From the NCBI GenBank assembly GCA_021780905.1, contig JAJXXW010000091.1, positions 1 through 50,975 on the forward strand: a stretch of 50,975 bases of DNA. The letters are read 5' to 3'. The notes beneath the pieces were generated by a model. It saw nothing but the letters and a program-made list of their open reading frames with translations, had not been told where the DNA came from and did no database searches. This document shows positions 1 to 8,694 of the stretch, piece after piece (the first letter of the stretch is position 1; each line of letters opens with the position of its first letter). The position numbers were made by a program, and so were the translations under genes. The stretch is from a bacterium. GTDB taxonomy: Bacteria; Verrucomicrobiota; Verrucomicrobiia; Limisphaerales; UBA11358.

Positions 1-71
1 TCGGCGGGCACGCATTGGTTGAGGTTGATCACTGTCAGAAAGTCCGGCTGGGCTTGGGGTTTTCCGCGCAT
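1..71 (-). CDS. Transposase, N-terminal fragment (cut by window edge)
   Basis: The reading frame starts with ATG at 71 and runs out of the window. It encodes 23 residues beginning MRGKPQAQPDFLTVINL and ending near NQCVPA. This start resembles DUF772-type transposases of the IS5/IS1182 kind, which often begin with MRG and soon carry a V-P-x-D-H-P motif. The same residues are encoded at 50906-50975. Family placement rests on this short stretch plus the flanking CTAR-type tetranucleotides. Confidence 0.65.
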   Translation of the reverse strand, partial: MRGKPQAQPDFLTVINLNQCVPA

Positions 72-123
72 GACTTACAGACAAACTTCAACTTCGCTGG
101 TTCAAACGTTTTTCAACAAACTG
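1..123 (-). mobile_element. End of an IS5-like insertion sequence, left copy
   Basis: Positions 2-123 are the reverse complement of 50854-50975 without a visible mismatch, so the window starts inside one copy of an insertion sequence and ends inside another. The element's terminus is at 123. The next four bases, TTAG, and the CTAG beside the other copy both fit the CTAR/YTAG target used by IS5-group elements. The rest of the element lies outside the window. Confidence 0.85.
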
Positions 124-351
124 TTAGTAGCCCTGCCGGCACAACCACCACACGGCGACCATGATCGCCGCCGCCACCAGCGACATCCACAGCGCCGGCA
201 AAATAAACGAGGCGGCCGTCATCGCCGCCCCGCCCGCCAACGGGATCGCGGCGCGCTGACGCCAGCCGTAAAGCAAATAGCCGCCGCCAACCGCGCCCCA
301 GAACATCGAGGCCCAGATGAAGTTCTGGTTCGTCATCACGTTGAAATCCAT
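124..351 (-). CDS. Small membrane protein, three hydrophobic segments
   Basis: The protein has 75 residues from the ATG at 351. An upstream TTG at 387 is possible but unattractive. Three hydrophobic stretches are visible, at about residues 12-30, 36-52 and 54-70, with the pattern G-x-G-Y-L-L-Y-G between the first two. This resembles small 'amino acid transport-like' hypothetical proteins of two to three membrane helices; the function is unknown. The TAA stop lies inside the tetranucleotide next to the insertion-sequence end, so the original C-terminus may have been altered by the insertion. Confidence 0.55.
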   Translation of the reverse strand: MDFNVMTNQNFIWASMFWGAVGGGYLLYGWRQRAAIPLAGGAAMTAASFILPALWMSLVAAAIMVAVWWLCRQGY

Positions 352-414
352 GCGGTCACTCTGCCGCAGATTTCGGGGATTTGCCAACGGAAAAGGTCGT
401 GCTAGATTGCGGGC

Positions 415-624
415 GTGACTGGTTTCTTTCGCCCCAACCTCAAGCGCACCGGCCGCATCGCCCGCGGCGTCATCGGCACACTGTGTCTCAGCGCCGGAAT
501 CATCCTGGTGGACTACCAGTTCTGGTTTGGGATCGTGCTTGTGGCCGCCGGGTTGTTCGCCCTCTACGAAGCCTTGAGCGGCTGGTGCCTCGCCCGCGCC
601 TGCGGCCTCAAGACAAAAATTTGA
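415..624 (+). CDS. DUF2892/YgaP-like small inner-membrane protein
   Basis: A GTG start gives a 69-residue protein. The N-terminal R-x-G-R-I-A-R-G sequence is followed by two hydrophobic segments at about residues 18-32 and 36-54. The layout (N-terminal arginines, two adjacent helices, and a G-W-C motif near the end) matches DUF2892 proteins related to the membrane part of YgaP. It is divergent from the small membrane gene at 124-351. No specific role can be assigned. Confidence 0.6.
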   Translation: MTGFFRPNLKRTGRIARGVIGTLCLSAGIILVDYQFWFGIVLVAAGLFALYEALSGWCLARACGLKTKI

Positions 625-636
625 TTTCGCCGGCCT

Positions 637-1650
637 TCAGCGACCGCCGGCCCAGGCCAGGCCGTCGGCGCCCGGCCCCGCTTCGATCAACCGCTTCACC
701 TGCCAGCGGCGCAGGTCAATCTCCGCGATCTGCCGGCTGCCGGAGCAGGACACATACGCCACGGCGCCGTCCGGGCGCACCAGCACTTCCTGCGGCGCTT
801 TCGCCACGTCCACGGTGCGGGCCAGCTTCATCGCCGGGAGGTCAATCACCGCCACCTGGTTGAGCCGGGGCAGCGCCACGAGCAGCCAGCGGCCATCCGG
901 CGTCGGTGCCGAACCGTAGCCGGTGGCCGGCATTTCGATCCACCGGCTGATCCCGTTGGTCAACGCGTCAATCACCGCCAGCCGCGGATGCTGCTGATCC
1001 GAGGTGAACACCCAGCGGTCATCGGTGGAAAGCGAAATCCGCTGCGCCGTCTGGCACACCGGAATCACGGCCAAAAGTTTTTTTGCCTCCAGATCCAGGA
1101 CGGAAACGGTGCCGGTCGAGACGTTCGCCGTGTAACCCCGTTGGCCGTCGCGCGTGATCGCGAGCATATGCGACTCCGGCTGGCCGGTGGGAATCGTGCC
1201 CGTCACCTGCAACGTCTGCGGGTCAATCACCGTCACGCATTCCCCCAGCTCCGTCGTGACGTAGAGCAGGCCGTTCTTCGGCCCCATCACCGCGCAATGC
1301 GGCCGCAGGCCCTTGCCGAGATCAACCGTGCCGGTCACCGCGCGCTGCGCCAGATCCACCACACGGATGATCTGTCCGTCCTTGCCCGCGTGGCCCACGC
1401 CGGAGTTGCCGTAGATCGGCACAAACGCCCGCCGTCCATCCAGTGATGCGACCACCTCGTGGCCCGTCACGCCATCCTCCGGCACGGTGGCCATCATCTT
1501 ACCGGTGACCGGGTCAATCAGGCCGAGCGTGTGGTCGCCCTTGTTGCAGACCAGCAGCAGGCCGTGGGCGGAAAGGTTCTGGGCCGCGGCGGAAAAACCG
1601 ACGGCGCTGCTGACGACCAGCGTGGCGAGAAACGGGCGGGTGTAATTCAT
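637..1650 (-). CDS. Secreted YncE-like beta-propeller protein (YVTN repeats)
   Basis: The protein has 337 residues with a signal peptide (hydrophobic residues 8-22, probable cut after AAA near residue 23). The mature part is a string of about 40-residue repeats of the type G-x-I-P-x-G-x-x-P followed by x-x-Y-V-x-x, as in YVTN/YncE seven-bladed propellers (examples: GLIDPVTGKMMATVP, VTVIDPQTLQVTGTIPTGQP). Such proteins are exported and bind ligands or DNA, but no ligand can be read from the sequence. Its start is well placed, with only non-coding sequence and a sigma-factor remnant upstream. Confidence 0.85.
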   Translation of the reverse strand: MNYTRPFLATLVVSSAVGFSAAAQNLSAHGLLLVCNKGDHTLGLIDPVTGKMMATVPEDGVTGHEVVASLDGRRAFVPIYGNSGVGHAGKDGQIIRVVDLAQRAVTGTVDLGKGLRPHCAVMGPKNGLLYVTTELGECVTVIDPQTLQVTGTIPTGQPESHMLAITRDGQRGYTANVSTGTVSVLDLEAKKLLAVIPVCQTAQRISLSTDDRWVFTSDQQHPRLAVIDALTNGISRWIEMPATGYGSAPTPDGRWLLVALPRLNQVAVIDLPAMKLARTVDVAKAPQEVLVRPDGAVAYVSCSGSRQIAEIDLRRWQVKRLIEAGPGADGLAWAGGR

Positions 1651-1692
1651 ACAGGCCGCAGGATGGCGGGATTTCGCCGGGCGCGCAATCCT

Positions 1693-1816
1693 TCAGGCGG
1701 CCAACGCCCCGAACAACGCCCGCAGCTCTTCATCCACCTGGGCCGCGTCCGCCAGCGTGGGGGCAATCGCGTCGCGCAGCCGCTGGCTGGCCGAAGCCGC
1801 CGGCAAGGTGCCGGCC
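1693..1816 (-). pseudogene. Possible C-terminal remnant of an ECF sigma-type factor
   Basis: An open stretch of about 40 codons ends with TGA at 1693-1695 and is closed upstream by a stop. It reads ASASQRLRDAIAPTLADAAQ followed by VDEELRALFGALAA. This tail resembles the C-terminus of the ECF-like sigma factors common in Planctomycetes and Verrucomicrobia (R-x-R-x-R-x-x-I-A-x-T-V, then a V-x-x-E-L-R-x-L-F-x-x-L ending). Nothing upstream encodes the DNA-binding regions, so it is at best a decayed fragment. Confidence 0.35.
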
Positions 1817-1907
1817 TACACCCTCCGCCGTTAGGCGAACCGATGCGGTCAACTCGGTTTAACAGAGCACTGCGTGGTCTTGGCCGCCGAGCCGTCTTGA
1901 CAACCGG

Positions 1908-2870
1908 TCAGCGCGCCGCCGTCAGCCGGATGATTTCGCACAGCGGCGTCTGCGGTTTGAAGTTCACGCAGCGTTCCAGCTTCTCCACGCGCGGCTTGCG
2001 GCGGCGCATGTCGTCAAAGCCGGGCGCATAGGCCTGTTCGTAGGGAATCAGCTCGATCCGGGATTGCGAACCGAGCGTGGCGACGACGAGCCGGGCCAGT
2101 TCCAATATGGAAATTTCCTCCGTGCCGCCGATATTGAAAATTTCGCCGCGCGCGGCCTCGCATTTTTGCAGCCGCACCAGCGCCTCCACCACATCGTGGA
2201 CGAGGCAGAAACAGCGCGACTGCGCGCCGTCGCCAAAAACTTTCAACGGCTCGCCCGCCTTCGCCGCCATGAGGAAGCGCGGCAGCACCATGCCGTAGCG
2301 ACCAGTCTGGCGCGGGCCGACGGTGTTGAACAGCCGCGCAACGGTGACCGGCAGGTTTTTTTCGCGCGCATAGGCGAGCGCGAGAAATTCGTCCGTGAGC
2401 TTCGAGCAGGCATAGCTCCAGCGCGACTGGCCGGGCGGCCCGATGAGCAGGTCGTCGTCCTCGCTGAATTCCGGCTTGGCGCTCTTGCCGTAAACCTCCG
2501 AGGTGGAAGTCAGCAGCAGCGGCGTGGAATTCTTCGCGGCAGCCTGCAACAAGATTTGCGTCTCCTGAAAACTGGCCTCCAGGACATGCCGCGCGGATTT
2601 GACGACCAGCTCGACGCCGACCGTCGCAGCGAGGTGAAAAATAAATTCCGCCTCCGCCGCCAGTTTCGGCAGCTCGGCGCAGGCGGAAATCCGGGTCTGG
2701 ATGAAGCGCAAATTCCGGTGCGCCGCCACCGCGCGCAGGTTATCCCGGCTGCCCGTGGATAAATCGTCAATGACGACAACGCCTTTACCATCCTTCAACA
2801 ACCGCTCCACCAGATGCGCGCCAATGAAACCGGCCCCGCCCGTCACCAAAATGTGTTTGCCGGTTTTCAT
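1908..2870 (-). CDS. NAD-dependent sugar-nucleotide epimerase/dehydratase
   Basis: The protein has 320 residues and is a short-chain dehydrogenase of the extended type. The Rossmann motif TGGAGFIG is at residues 10-17, an acidic residue pair follows beta-2 (VIDDLSTG), the serine region LLTSTSEVYG precedes the catalytic Y-x-x-x-K (YACSK) near residue 152, and the substrate-side motif NTVGPRQTGRYGMVLPRF is present. This fits UDP-glucuronate decarboxylase/4-epimerase-like enzymes of surface polysaccharide synthesis; the exact substrate is not readable. The start overlaps the stop of the upstream amidase by four bases, so the two are probably co-translated. Confidence 0.85.
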   Translation of the reverse strand: MKTGKHILVTGGAGFIGAHLVERLLKDGKGVVVIDDLSTGSRDNLRAVAAHRNLRFIQTRISACAELPKLAAEAEFIFHLAATVGVELVVKSARHVLEASFQETQILLQAAAKNSTPLLLTSTSEVYGKSAKPEFSEDDDLLIGPPGQSRWSYACSKLTDEFLALAYAREKNLPVTVARLFNTVGPRQTGRYGMVLPRFLMAAKAGEPLKVFGDGAQSRCFCLVHDVVEALVRLQKCEAARGEIFNIGGTEEISILELARLVVATLGSQSRIELIPYEQAYAPGFDDMRRRKPRVEKLERCVNFKPQTPLCEIIRLTAAR

Positions 2871-3973
2871 TTGAGCGAGTTGGCGACGGCTTCCGCCAGC
2901 TTCTCGCGAAACCCGGCGCTTTCAATTTTTGCCGCCTCGTCCGGATTGGAAAGATAACCGCCTTCGATCAAAACCGCCGGACGTTTCTGGCCGAGCAGCA
3001 CGCCCATGAACCGGGCGCGCCGGATGCCGCGATCCTCCTGGCCGACGGCGCGCAGCAAACCGGTCTGCAACTGGACGGCAAGCTGCAGGTTTTCCGCGTC
3101 GAAACGGTTGTTTGGAAACCGGTCCGTCCACCGGTCGCTGTAGCCGCGCGTGAGCGTCGAGGGCAGGCCCGTCGGCGTGAGGCAGTAGGTTTCGAGTCCG
3201 TTTTGTTTTTTGTCCGGCGCGGCGGAATTGAAATGCAGGCTGATGAAGATGTCGGCGTGGCGCGCCTCGGCGAAGGCGACGCGGTTGGAAAGCGACAGGT
3301 CCGAGTCATTGGTGCGCGTGAGAAACACCGTCCAGCCGTTGGCTTCCAGCAAGGGCTTGAGCCGGTGCGCCCAGTCCAGCGTGAATTCCTTTTCCGGCCG
3401 GCCGGCCAGCACGCTGATTGTGCCGCAGTTGATCCCACCGTGGCCGGGGTCGAGGACGATGACGCGGCGGCCAAAGGTGAGCCGTTCGCCGAGCAGCAGC
3501 GGCTCCAGATTTTTTTGCAGGTCGAGGCCGTAGACGAAAACCTGATCGTCAATGATTTCCGGGGCGAAGCCCAGATGCAGCGCGACTCCGTTCCAGGTGG
3601 CTTCGCGGCTGCCGATCGCCAGCACCAGTTGCCCGCGCGCGGAGCCGACGGCGTAACTCGCCACCGGCGAACTGGCCAGCTGGCGCGGCGCGGCGAGCTT
3701 GTTTTCCGCCGCCCAACGGTTCAGCGACGTCCAGATCAGGACGGGCGCTGATTTGGAAATTGTGGGCGGCAGATTGGACCGGACTATTGGCGCGGGCACC
3801 GGCTGGACGGGCGGATTCGCCGGCCGGCGGGGCGGCGGCGCAAATGGGGTCGTGACCGCATTGGTCAACACCCATTCGGTCGGCGGCGGCCCGTAACCAT
3901 CGTTCGGCACGATGGTGCAGCCGGCCAGAAGCAACAGCGCACCGCAAAAAAGGATTCCCGAAAATTTGAACAC
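2867..3973 (-). CDS. Lipoprotein N-acetylmuramoyl-L-alanine amidase (Amidase_3)
   Basis: The protein has 368 residues with a lipoprotein signal (LLLLAGC lipobox, Cys19) and a proline-rich linker. A C-terminal Amidase_3 domain spans about residues 165-365. The zinc and catalytic residues are visible: His in DPGHGG (about 175), Glu in EKEFTLD (about 192), His in SLHFNSA (about 248) and Glu in LIEGGYLSNPDEA (about 337). It should cut the amide between muramic acid and the peptide stem, from the outer membrane side. The first part (to about residue 160) resembles a small substrate or protein-binding region shared with the paralogue upstream. It overlaps the epimerase start by four bases. Confidence 0.88.
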   Translation of the reverse strand: MFKFSGILFCGALLLLAGCTIVPNDGYGPPPTEWVLTNAVTTPFAPPPRRPANPPVQPVPAPIVRSNLPPTISKSAPVLIWTSLNRWAAENKLAAPRQLASSPVASYAVGSARGQLVLAIGSREATWNGVALHLGFAPEIIDDQVFVYGLDLQKNLEPLLLGERLTFGRRVIVLDPGHGGINCGTISVLAGRPEKEFTLDWAHRLKPLLEANGWTVFLTRTNDSDLSLSNRVAFAEARHADIFISLHFNSAAPDKKQNGLETYCLTPTGLPSTLTRGYSDRWTDRFPNNRFDAENLQLAVQLQTGLLRAVGQEDRGIRRARFMGVLLGQKRPAVLIEGGYLSNPDEAAKIESAGFREKLAEAVANSLK

Positions 3974-4024
3974 GCGTCAATTTCGCGGAACGGAAATGCG
4001 GACTCAAGCTGTTTCAGCGGCGGG

Positions 4025-5182
4025 TCAGGGTAGCGCGTGCGCGATGGCTTCCGCCAGTTGCTGCCGGAACAGCGGGCTGGCGATCAGCGCCGCATCCCGC
4101 GGATCCGCCAGACTGCCGCCGCTGACGCAGACTGCGGGGTAATTGCGGTCATGCAAAATCTCCTGTGACCGGCTGCGCCGCAGCCCCTGATCGGTGGCAT
4201 TGGGCAGGCCGGCCAGGGCGCGGTGAAGGCAATAGGCAAACTCCCAATTTTCCACATCAAAGCGGTTGTTGGGATAGGTCCGCCAGAGGTCGCCCGACTC
4301 GGAGCTGGCGGTGTCGTCCGGCATATTGGCGGGCGTTAAACAAAGGACGGCCAGACCGGGCCGGGCCGAACCGGATTCGCCCAGGCCAAAACACAAGTGC
4401 AGAAACAGATCTGGATGATGTAAGTCTGCCATCGCCGTGCGGTGGTTCAAGGGAACCGGCAGGGCGTTGGTATGGGTGAGAAATACCGTCCAGCCGTTGG
4501 TTTCCAGCAACGGAGCGAGCCGCCTGGCCCAATCGAGCGCATAATTTTCCACGCGCGGGTCGTCGTGGATTTTATCCTTACCGGCTTCGTCGTCCGAATC
4601 CAGCACAATGGTGCGCCCGCCCGCCGGCCGCACAGGGCAACCGCGCAACAGCGGTTCAATGGTCCGGCTCACATCCAACGTATGAACCAGGATTTGCCCT
4701 TGGACCAGTTCCGAAGGAAAGCCCAAATGAATCTCCGTGTCGTCCCAGTGTGCAATCCGGGTTCCCGGCTGGAGCATCAGCACCCCATTCGTGGTGTGCA
4801 GCAGAAACGTCGGCAGCGGAATCAGCGCCAGCCGGGCCTTGAGGTCGGAGTTCCGCCATTCATAGCCGTTGGTGATCTCCATTTCCAGCGGCGGCAAGGC
4901 GAGCCGCTCTGCCGGAGGAATCCCGCGCCGTTTGGCCCATTGGTCCAGCCAGACCCAGGTGGACGGATAATCCTCCGATTCCAATCTGTTGGTGGCCGCG
5001 GGCGCGGACACTGAAACTGGCGGCGAATTGGTGGACACTGCGGGTGCCGTTCCCGTCGGCGCGGAATTCTGCGTGATGTCCCAATTCGTCGGCGCGGGCA
5101 GGTTGGGATTCCGTCCCGGCACGAACAAACCGCAGCCGGTCAGGAACAACAACCCGGTAAAAAAAATCAATCGATTCAGCAT
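4025..5182 (-). CDS. Degenerate amidase paralogue (pseudo-enzyme), lipoprotein
   Basis: The protein has 385 residues with a lipobox (LLFLTGC) and the same layout as the neighbouring amidase, including W-V-W-L-D-Q-W near residue 75 and the TNGWTVFLTHTN and YPNNRFDVEN signatures of the Amidase_3 fold. All metal and catalytic positions are replaced: DPGHGG is DSDDEA, the SLHFN histidine motif is LHLCFG, and LIEGG is VCVSGG. The frame is intact, so it looks like a maintained, catalytically dead homologue, possibly a peptidoglycan-binding or regulatory partner. It lies 51 bp upstream of the active gene in the same direction, which suggests tandem duplication and one transcript. Confidence 0.8.
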   Translation of the reverse strand: MLNRLIFFTGLLFLTGCGLFVPGRNPNLPAPTNWDITQNSAPTGTAPAVSTNSPPVSVSAPAATNRLESEDYPSTWVWLDQWAKRRGIPPAERLALPPLEMEITNGYEWRNSDLKARLALIPLPTFLLHTTNGVLMLQPGTRIAHWDDTEIHLGFPSELVQGQILVHTLDVSRTIEPLLRGCPVRPAGGRTIVLDSDDEAGKDKIHDDPRVENYALDWARRLAPLLETNGWTVFLTHTNALPVPLNHRTAMADLHHPDLFLHLCFGLGESGSARPGLAVLCLTPANMPDDTASSESGDLWRTYPNNRFDVENWEFAYCLHRALAGLPNATDQGLRRSRSQEILHDRNYPAVCVSGGSLADPRDAALIASPLFRQQLAEAIAHALP

Positions 5183-5338
5183 CGAAGCATTTTGCGGATG
5201 GCGATGAACGGCTCAAGCCATTTAATGAAGCCGTTTCCGCCCCGGCCGGTTCCGATGTCGCCGGTGGTTTTAAACAGTTGCCGATGATTTTTCGGGCGCG
5301 ACTTGTTTGCCACTTGAACTTGCGGCAAGATTGGCCTA

Positions 5339-5896
5339 GTGAAAATTCTCGTCGCCATCACCGGGGCCAGCGGCGCGCTCTACGCGCAGCGGCTGCTGGA
5401 CAATTTGAATCCGCGCGAGCACGAAATCCACGTCGTGCTCAGCCACTATGCGCAGCAGGTCATCGGCGAGGAACTGCCGGGCGGACTGAAACTGCCCGAC
5501 GGCGTGAAGCCGCACGGCTTGAAAAGCATGAACGCGCCGTTCGCCAGCGGCTCGAATCCGCCGGACGCGATGGTCATCATCCCCTGCACGATGGGCACGA
5601 TGGGCCGCATCGCCCACGGCTACAGCGAAGATGTGCTACAGCGCGCCGCCGACGTGGTGCTGAAGGAGAAAAAACGATTGATTCTGGTCCCGCGCGAGAC
5701 GCCGCTGAATCTGGTCCACGTCAAAAACATGGAACTCCTGCTGCTCGCCGGCGCGACGCTGATCCCGGCGAACCCCAGTTTTTATTCCGGCGCCAAAACG
5801 ATCGTTGAACTGGTGGACACCGTGGTCGCGCGCGTGCTGGATCACATCGGCCTGACGAACCAAATCGCGCCGCGCTGGGCGGAGGAGAAAGAATAA
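5339..5896 (+). CDS. ubiX: Flavin prenyltransferase UbiX
   Basis: The protein has 185 residues from a GTG start and opens MKILVAITGASGALYAQRLL, the flavin-binding start of UbiX/PAD1. Other family marks are the S-H-x-x-x-Q-V segment, GSNPPDAMVIIPCTMGTMG (phosphate and prenyl binding) and LVPRETPLNLVH. UbiX prenylates FMN to make the cofactor of UbiD decarboxylases. In organisms using the futalosine route it serves menaquinone synthesis, which fits the UbiA-type gene 82 bp downstream. No ubiD is in the window. Confidence 0.93.
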   Translation: MKILVAITGASGALYAQRLLDNLNPREHEIHVVLSHYAQQVIGEELPGGLKLPDGVKPHGLKSMNAPFASGSNPPDAMVIIPCTMGTMGRIAHGYSEDVLQRAADVVLKEKKRLILVPRETPLNLVHVKNMELLLLAGATLIPANPSFYSGAKTIVELVDTVVARVLDHIGLTNQIAPRWAEEKE

Positions 5897-5978
5897 TTTT
5901 GCCGCCGAGGCACCGAGAACACAGGATTGGAAAGCGGTTTTCCTCCGAGCGCTCTGTGTCGCCACAGCCAACCCGCAG

Positions 5979-6875
5979 ATGATTGCAACGATTCAAAAAT
6001 GGGCTTCGTTCGTGCGCTTCTCGCACACGGTCTTTGCGCTGCCGTTCGCGCTGGCGGCCATGCTGGTGGCGGCGCGCGATCATCGCGGCTGGCCAGGCTG
6101 GAAAACGTTCGGGCTGATTCTCGCCGCGATGGTCTGCGCGCGGACGTGCGCGATGGCGTTCAACCGCATCGTGGACCGCGAGTTCGACGCGCTGAATCCG
6201 CGCACCCAAAACCGTCATCTGCCGGCGGGAACGATTTCCCTGTTGAGCGCCAGTTTGCTTTGCGCCTTGTCGGCGGCGGGTTTGGTCGTCGCGAGTTGGT
6301 TGCTAAACCCGCTCTGCTTTTATCTTTCGCCAGTCGCGCTGGCGTTGGTCTGTTTTTATTCGCTGACCAAACGCTTCACGGATTACACGCACGTTTTTTT
6401 GGGCATCGCGCTGGCGCTCGCGCCGATCGGCGCATGGCTGGCCGTGCGCGGCCCGGACATTTCATTCCTGGAAATTTTGCAGATGACGCTGCTGGCGCTC
6501 GCCGTCGTTCTGTGGCTCGTCGGCTTCGACATCATCTACGCGTTGCAGGATTACGAGTTCGACAAATCGCACGGGCTGCGCTCGCTGGTCGTCGCGTGGG
6601 GACCGCAGAACGCGCTCGGCGCGGCGTTTCTGGCGCACCTGTTCATGTGCGGCGCGCTGCTCGGCTTTGGCTTGCTGTGCCGGTTCCGCATCGCCTATCT
6701 CATCGGCTGGCTCATCATCCTCGGCTGCCTCGTGCTGGAGCACTGGATCGCCCGCCGCCGCAGCCTGAACTGGATCCACGTCGCCTTCTTCCGCCTGAAC
6801 GCGCTGGTCGGCATCATCTTTCTGGTCGTCGTCGCGGCGGAAGTGATTTTTCAGGGCGGCTTCAAGCTGCGATGA
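5979..6875 (+). CDS. UbiA-family prenyltransferase (MqnP/UbiA-like)
   Basis: A polytopic membrane protein of 298 residues. The first aspartate-rich motif is NRIVDREFDALNPRTQNR (about residues 62-79) and the second is DYEFDKSHG (about 185-193), both typical of intramembrane prenyltransferases that bind polyprenyl diphosphate through magnesium. The R-H-L-P-A-G stretch after motif 1 is characteristic of UbiA/MqnP. With the adjacent ubiX, the likely job is prenylation of the naphthoate precursor in menaquinone synthesis (MqnP). A 4-hydroxybenzoate transferase cannot be excluded. Confidence 0.88.
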   Translation: MIATIQKWASFVRFSHTVFALPFALAAMLVAARDHRGWPGWKTFGLILAAMVCARTCAMAFNRIVDREFDALNPRTQNRHLPAGTISLLSASLLCALSAAGLVVASWLLNPLCFYLSPVALALVCFYSLTKRFTDYTHVFLGIALALAPIGAWLAVRGPDISFLEILQMTLLALAVVLWLVGFDIIYALQDYEFDKSHGLRSLVVAWGPQNALGAAFLAHLFMCGALLGFGLLCRFRIAYLIGWLIILGCLVLEHWIARRRSLNWIHVAFFRLNALVGIIFLVVVAAEVIFQGGFKLR

Positions 6876-7033
6876 GATGGGGAAACGCTCAACACTTAAC
6901 ATTCAAGCCGCCCGGAAAAACATCGTCTTTCCTCTGGCCTGTTTCCTTTTGGGAACCGGGGCGCAAGCATATTTTGCGCTTCCTGGAAGAAAAAGCCGCG
7001 CACCAACTGCCGCATTGAAAGGATCGCCTCGGG

Positions 7034-7429
7034 TCAGCCGCGATATTGTTCGTCGCTTACTTTTTCCAGCCAGTCCACGGCCTGACTGCCGAGCTGTTCC
7101 TGAATGGCGATGTGCGTCAGGGCGGTGGTGGGCGACGCGCCGTGCCAATGTTTCTCGCCCGGCGGGAACCAGATGATGTCGCCCGGCCGGATTTCTTCAA
7201 TCGTTCCGCCCCAGCGTTGCGCGCGGCCACAGCCGGCAGTGACGATGAGCGTCTGCCCCAGCGGATGCGTGTGCCACGCGGTGCGCGCGCCGGGTTCAAA
7301 CGTGACGATGGCACCCGCGACGCGCGCGGGTTCGCCGGCCTTGAACGGCGAGTCAATGCGCACCGTGCCGGTGAACCAGTCGGCGGGGCCGACAGCGGAT
7401 GGCTGGGAACCGTTGCGTTTGATTTCCAT
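7034..7429 (-). CDS. Small cupin-domain protein
   Basis: The protein has 131 residues in a single cupin_2 barrel. The first cupin motif has the metal ligands in [13 protein letters not shown] (two His, with Gln in the usual third place) and the second is [17 protein letters not shown] (His near residue 93). This resembles small cupins annotated as carboxymuconolactone-decarboxylase-associated or mandelonitrile-lyase-like. The substrate is unknown. It lies 33 bp downstream of the alcohol dehydrogenase and on the same strand, so the two may form a small operon. Confidence 0.8.
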   Translation of the reverse strand: MEIKRNGSQPSAVGPADWFTGTVRIDSPFKAGEPARVAGAIVTFEPGARTAWHTHPLGQTLIVTAGCGRAQRWGGTIEEIRPGDIIWFPPGEKHWHGASPTTALTHIAIQEQLGSQAVDWLEKVSDEQYRG

Positions 7430-7461
7430 GGAAATTTTCTTTGGTTGCTGTGGGTGCCGCT

Positions 7462-8517
7462 TTAGAGCGTGGCCATGTCAATCACAAAGCGGTATTTCAC
7501 ATCGCTCTTGAGCATGCGCTCGTAGGCGGTGTTGATCTGGTCCATGTGGATCAGTTCGATGTCGCAGGTGATGTTGTGCTTCCCGCAAAAATCCAGCATC
7601 TCCTGCGTCTCGGGCAACCCGCCGATGAGCGAGCCGGAAAACGAGCGGCGTTTGAAGATCAGCGGGAAGGCGGCCACCGGCAGCGGCTTCTCGGGCGCGC
7701 CGACAAGCGTGAGGTTGCCGTCGCGTTTCAACAGGTTCAAATAGGCGTTGATGTCGTGTTGCGCAGACACGGCATCGAGGATGAAATCAAAGCTGTTGGC
7801 GTGCGCGGCCATTTGCCTTTCATCCTTGGAAAACACGACTTCGTGGGCGCCGAGGCGTTGGCCATCCGCCACCTTGCCCAGCGACGTGGTGAACAGCACG
7901 ACGTGCGCGCCAAAAGCCCTGGCGAATTTCACGCCCATGTGGCCGAGGCCACCAAGACCGACGATGCCGACCTTCGTGCCGGGACCGACTTTCCAGTGCT
8001 TCAGCGGCGAATACGTGGTGATGCCCGCGCACAACAGCGGCGCGGCGGCGGCGAGATTGAGGTTGGCCGGCATGCGCAGCACGAACTCTTCCGTCACGAC
8101 GATGCTCTGCGCGTAACCGCCAAATGTGGGGGCGTTGAGATGTTTGTCCATGCTGCCGTAGGTCATCACCATGTCCGGGCAAAATTGTTCCAAGCCGGCG
8201 CGGCAATCGGGACAGGTGCGGCAGGAATCCACGAGGCAGCCCACGCCCACGGTGTCGCCGACCTTGAACTTTTTCACGCCGCTGCCGACGGCGGTCACAC
8301 GGCCCACGATCTCGTGGCCCGGCACGGCCGGATACTGGGTGAAGCCCCATTCGTTGCGGGCAAAGTGGAGGTCGGAATGGCAGACGCCGCAGAATTGGAT
8401 TTGAATCTGGACGTCACCGGCGGTCGGCTGGCGGCGGTCGATGGTGGCGGCGGCGAGCGGAATCGCCGGACCGGTGGTGGCATAAGCTTTCGTGGCGTAA
8501 GCGATGGTCTTGGTCAT
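7462..8517 (-). CDS. Zinc-dependent NAD(P) alcohol dehydrogenase (YahK/CAD type)
   Basis: The protein has 351 residues and is a medium-chain dehydrogenase. The catalytic zinc site is [15 protein letters not shown] plus [12 protein letters not shown]. The structural zinc site has four cysteines in [15 protein letters not shown], and the Rossmann motif is [13 protein letters not shown] near residue 180. This combination is typical of cinnamyl-alcohol/broad-range aldehyde reductases such as YahK. It probably reduces aldehydes with NADPH in the cytoplasm. The cupin gene follows closely. Confidence 0.9.
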   Translation of the reverse strand: MTKTIAYATKAYATTGPAIPLAAATIDRRQPTAGDVQIQIQFCGVCHSDLHFARNEWGFTQYPAVPGHEIVGRVTAVGSGVKKFKVGDTVGVGCLVDSCRTCPDCRAGLEQFCPDMVMTYGSMDKHLNAPTFGGYAQSIVVTEEFVLRMPANLNLAAAAPLLCAGITTYSPLKHWKVGPGTKVGIVGLGGLGHMGVKFARAFGAHVVLFTTSLGKVADGQRLGAHEVVFSKDERQMAAHANSFDFILDAVSAQHDINAYLNLLKRDGNLTLVGAPEKPLPVAAFPLIFKRRSFSGSLIGGLPETQEMLDFCGKHNITCDIELIHMDQINTAYERMLKSDVKYRFVIDMATL

Positions 8518-8694
8518 AAAAAAATTCGATTTTTAAGCCCGAAATTAGCGCACCTGACCGTATTTCTCAACCGGTGATTGTTTTATGAAAAATAGGCGGC
8601 CATGATCTACCGTTGCGAGACACCTGGTTTGCAAAGGGGATGGACGAGCCGGCCGTGATCCCGCGCCGGGGTTTTGCGCCGCATCAACGGCACG

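Noticed and set aside
6877..7033. Small gene after the UbiA-type gene
   Set aside because: A short frame begins at 6877 but runs into the antisense cupin gene and shows no family resemblance.
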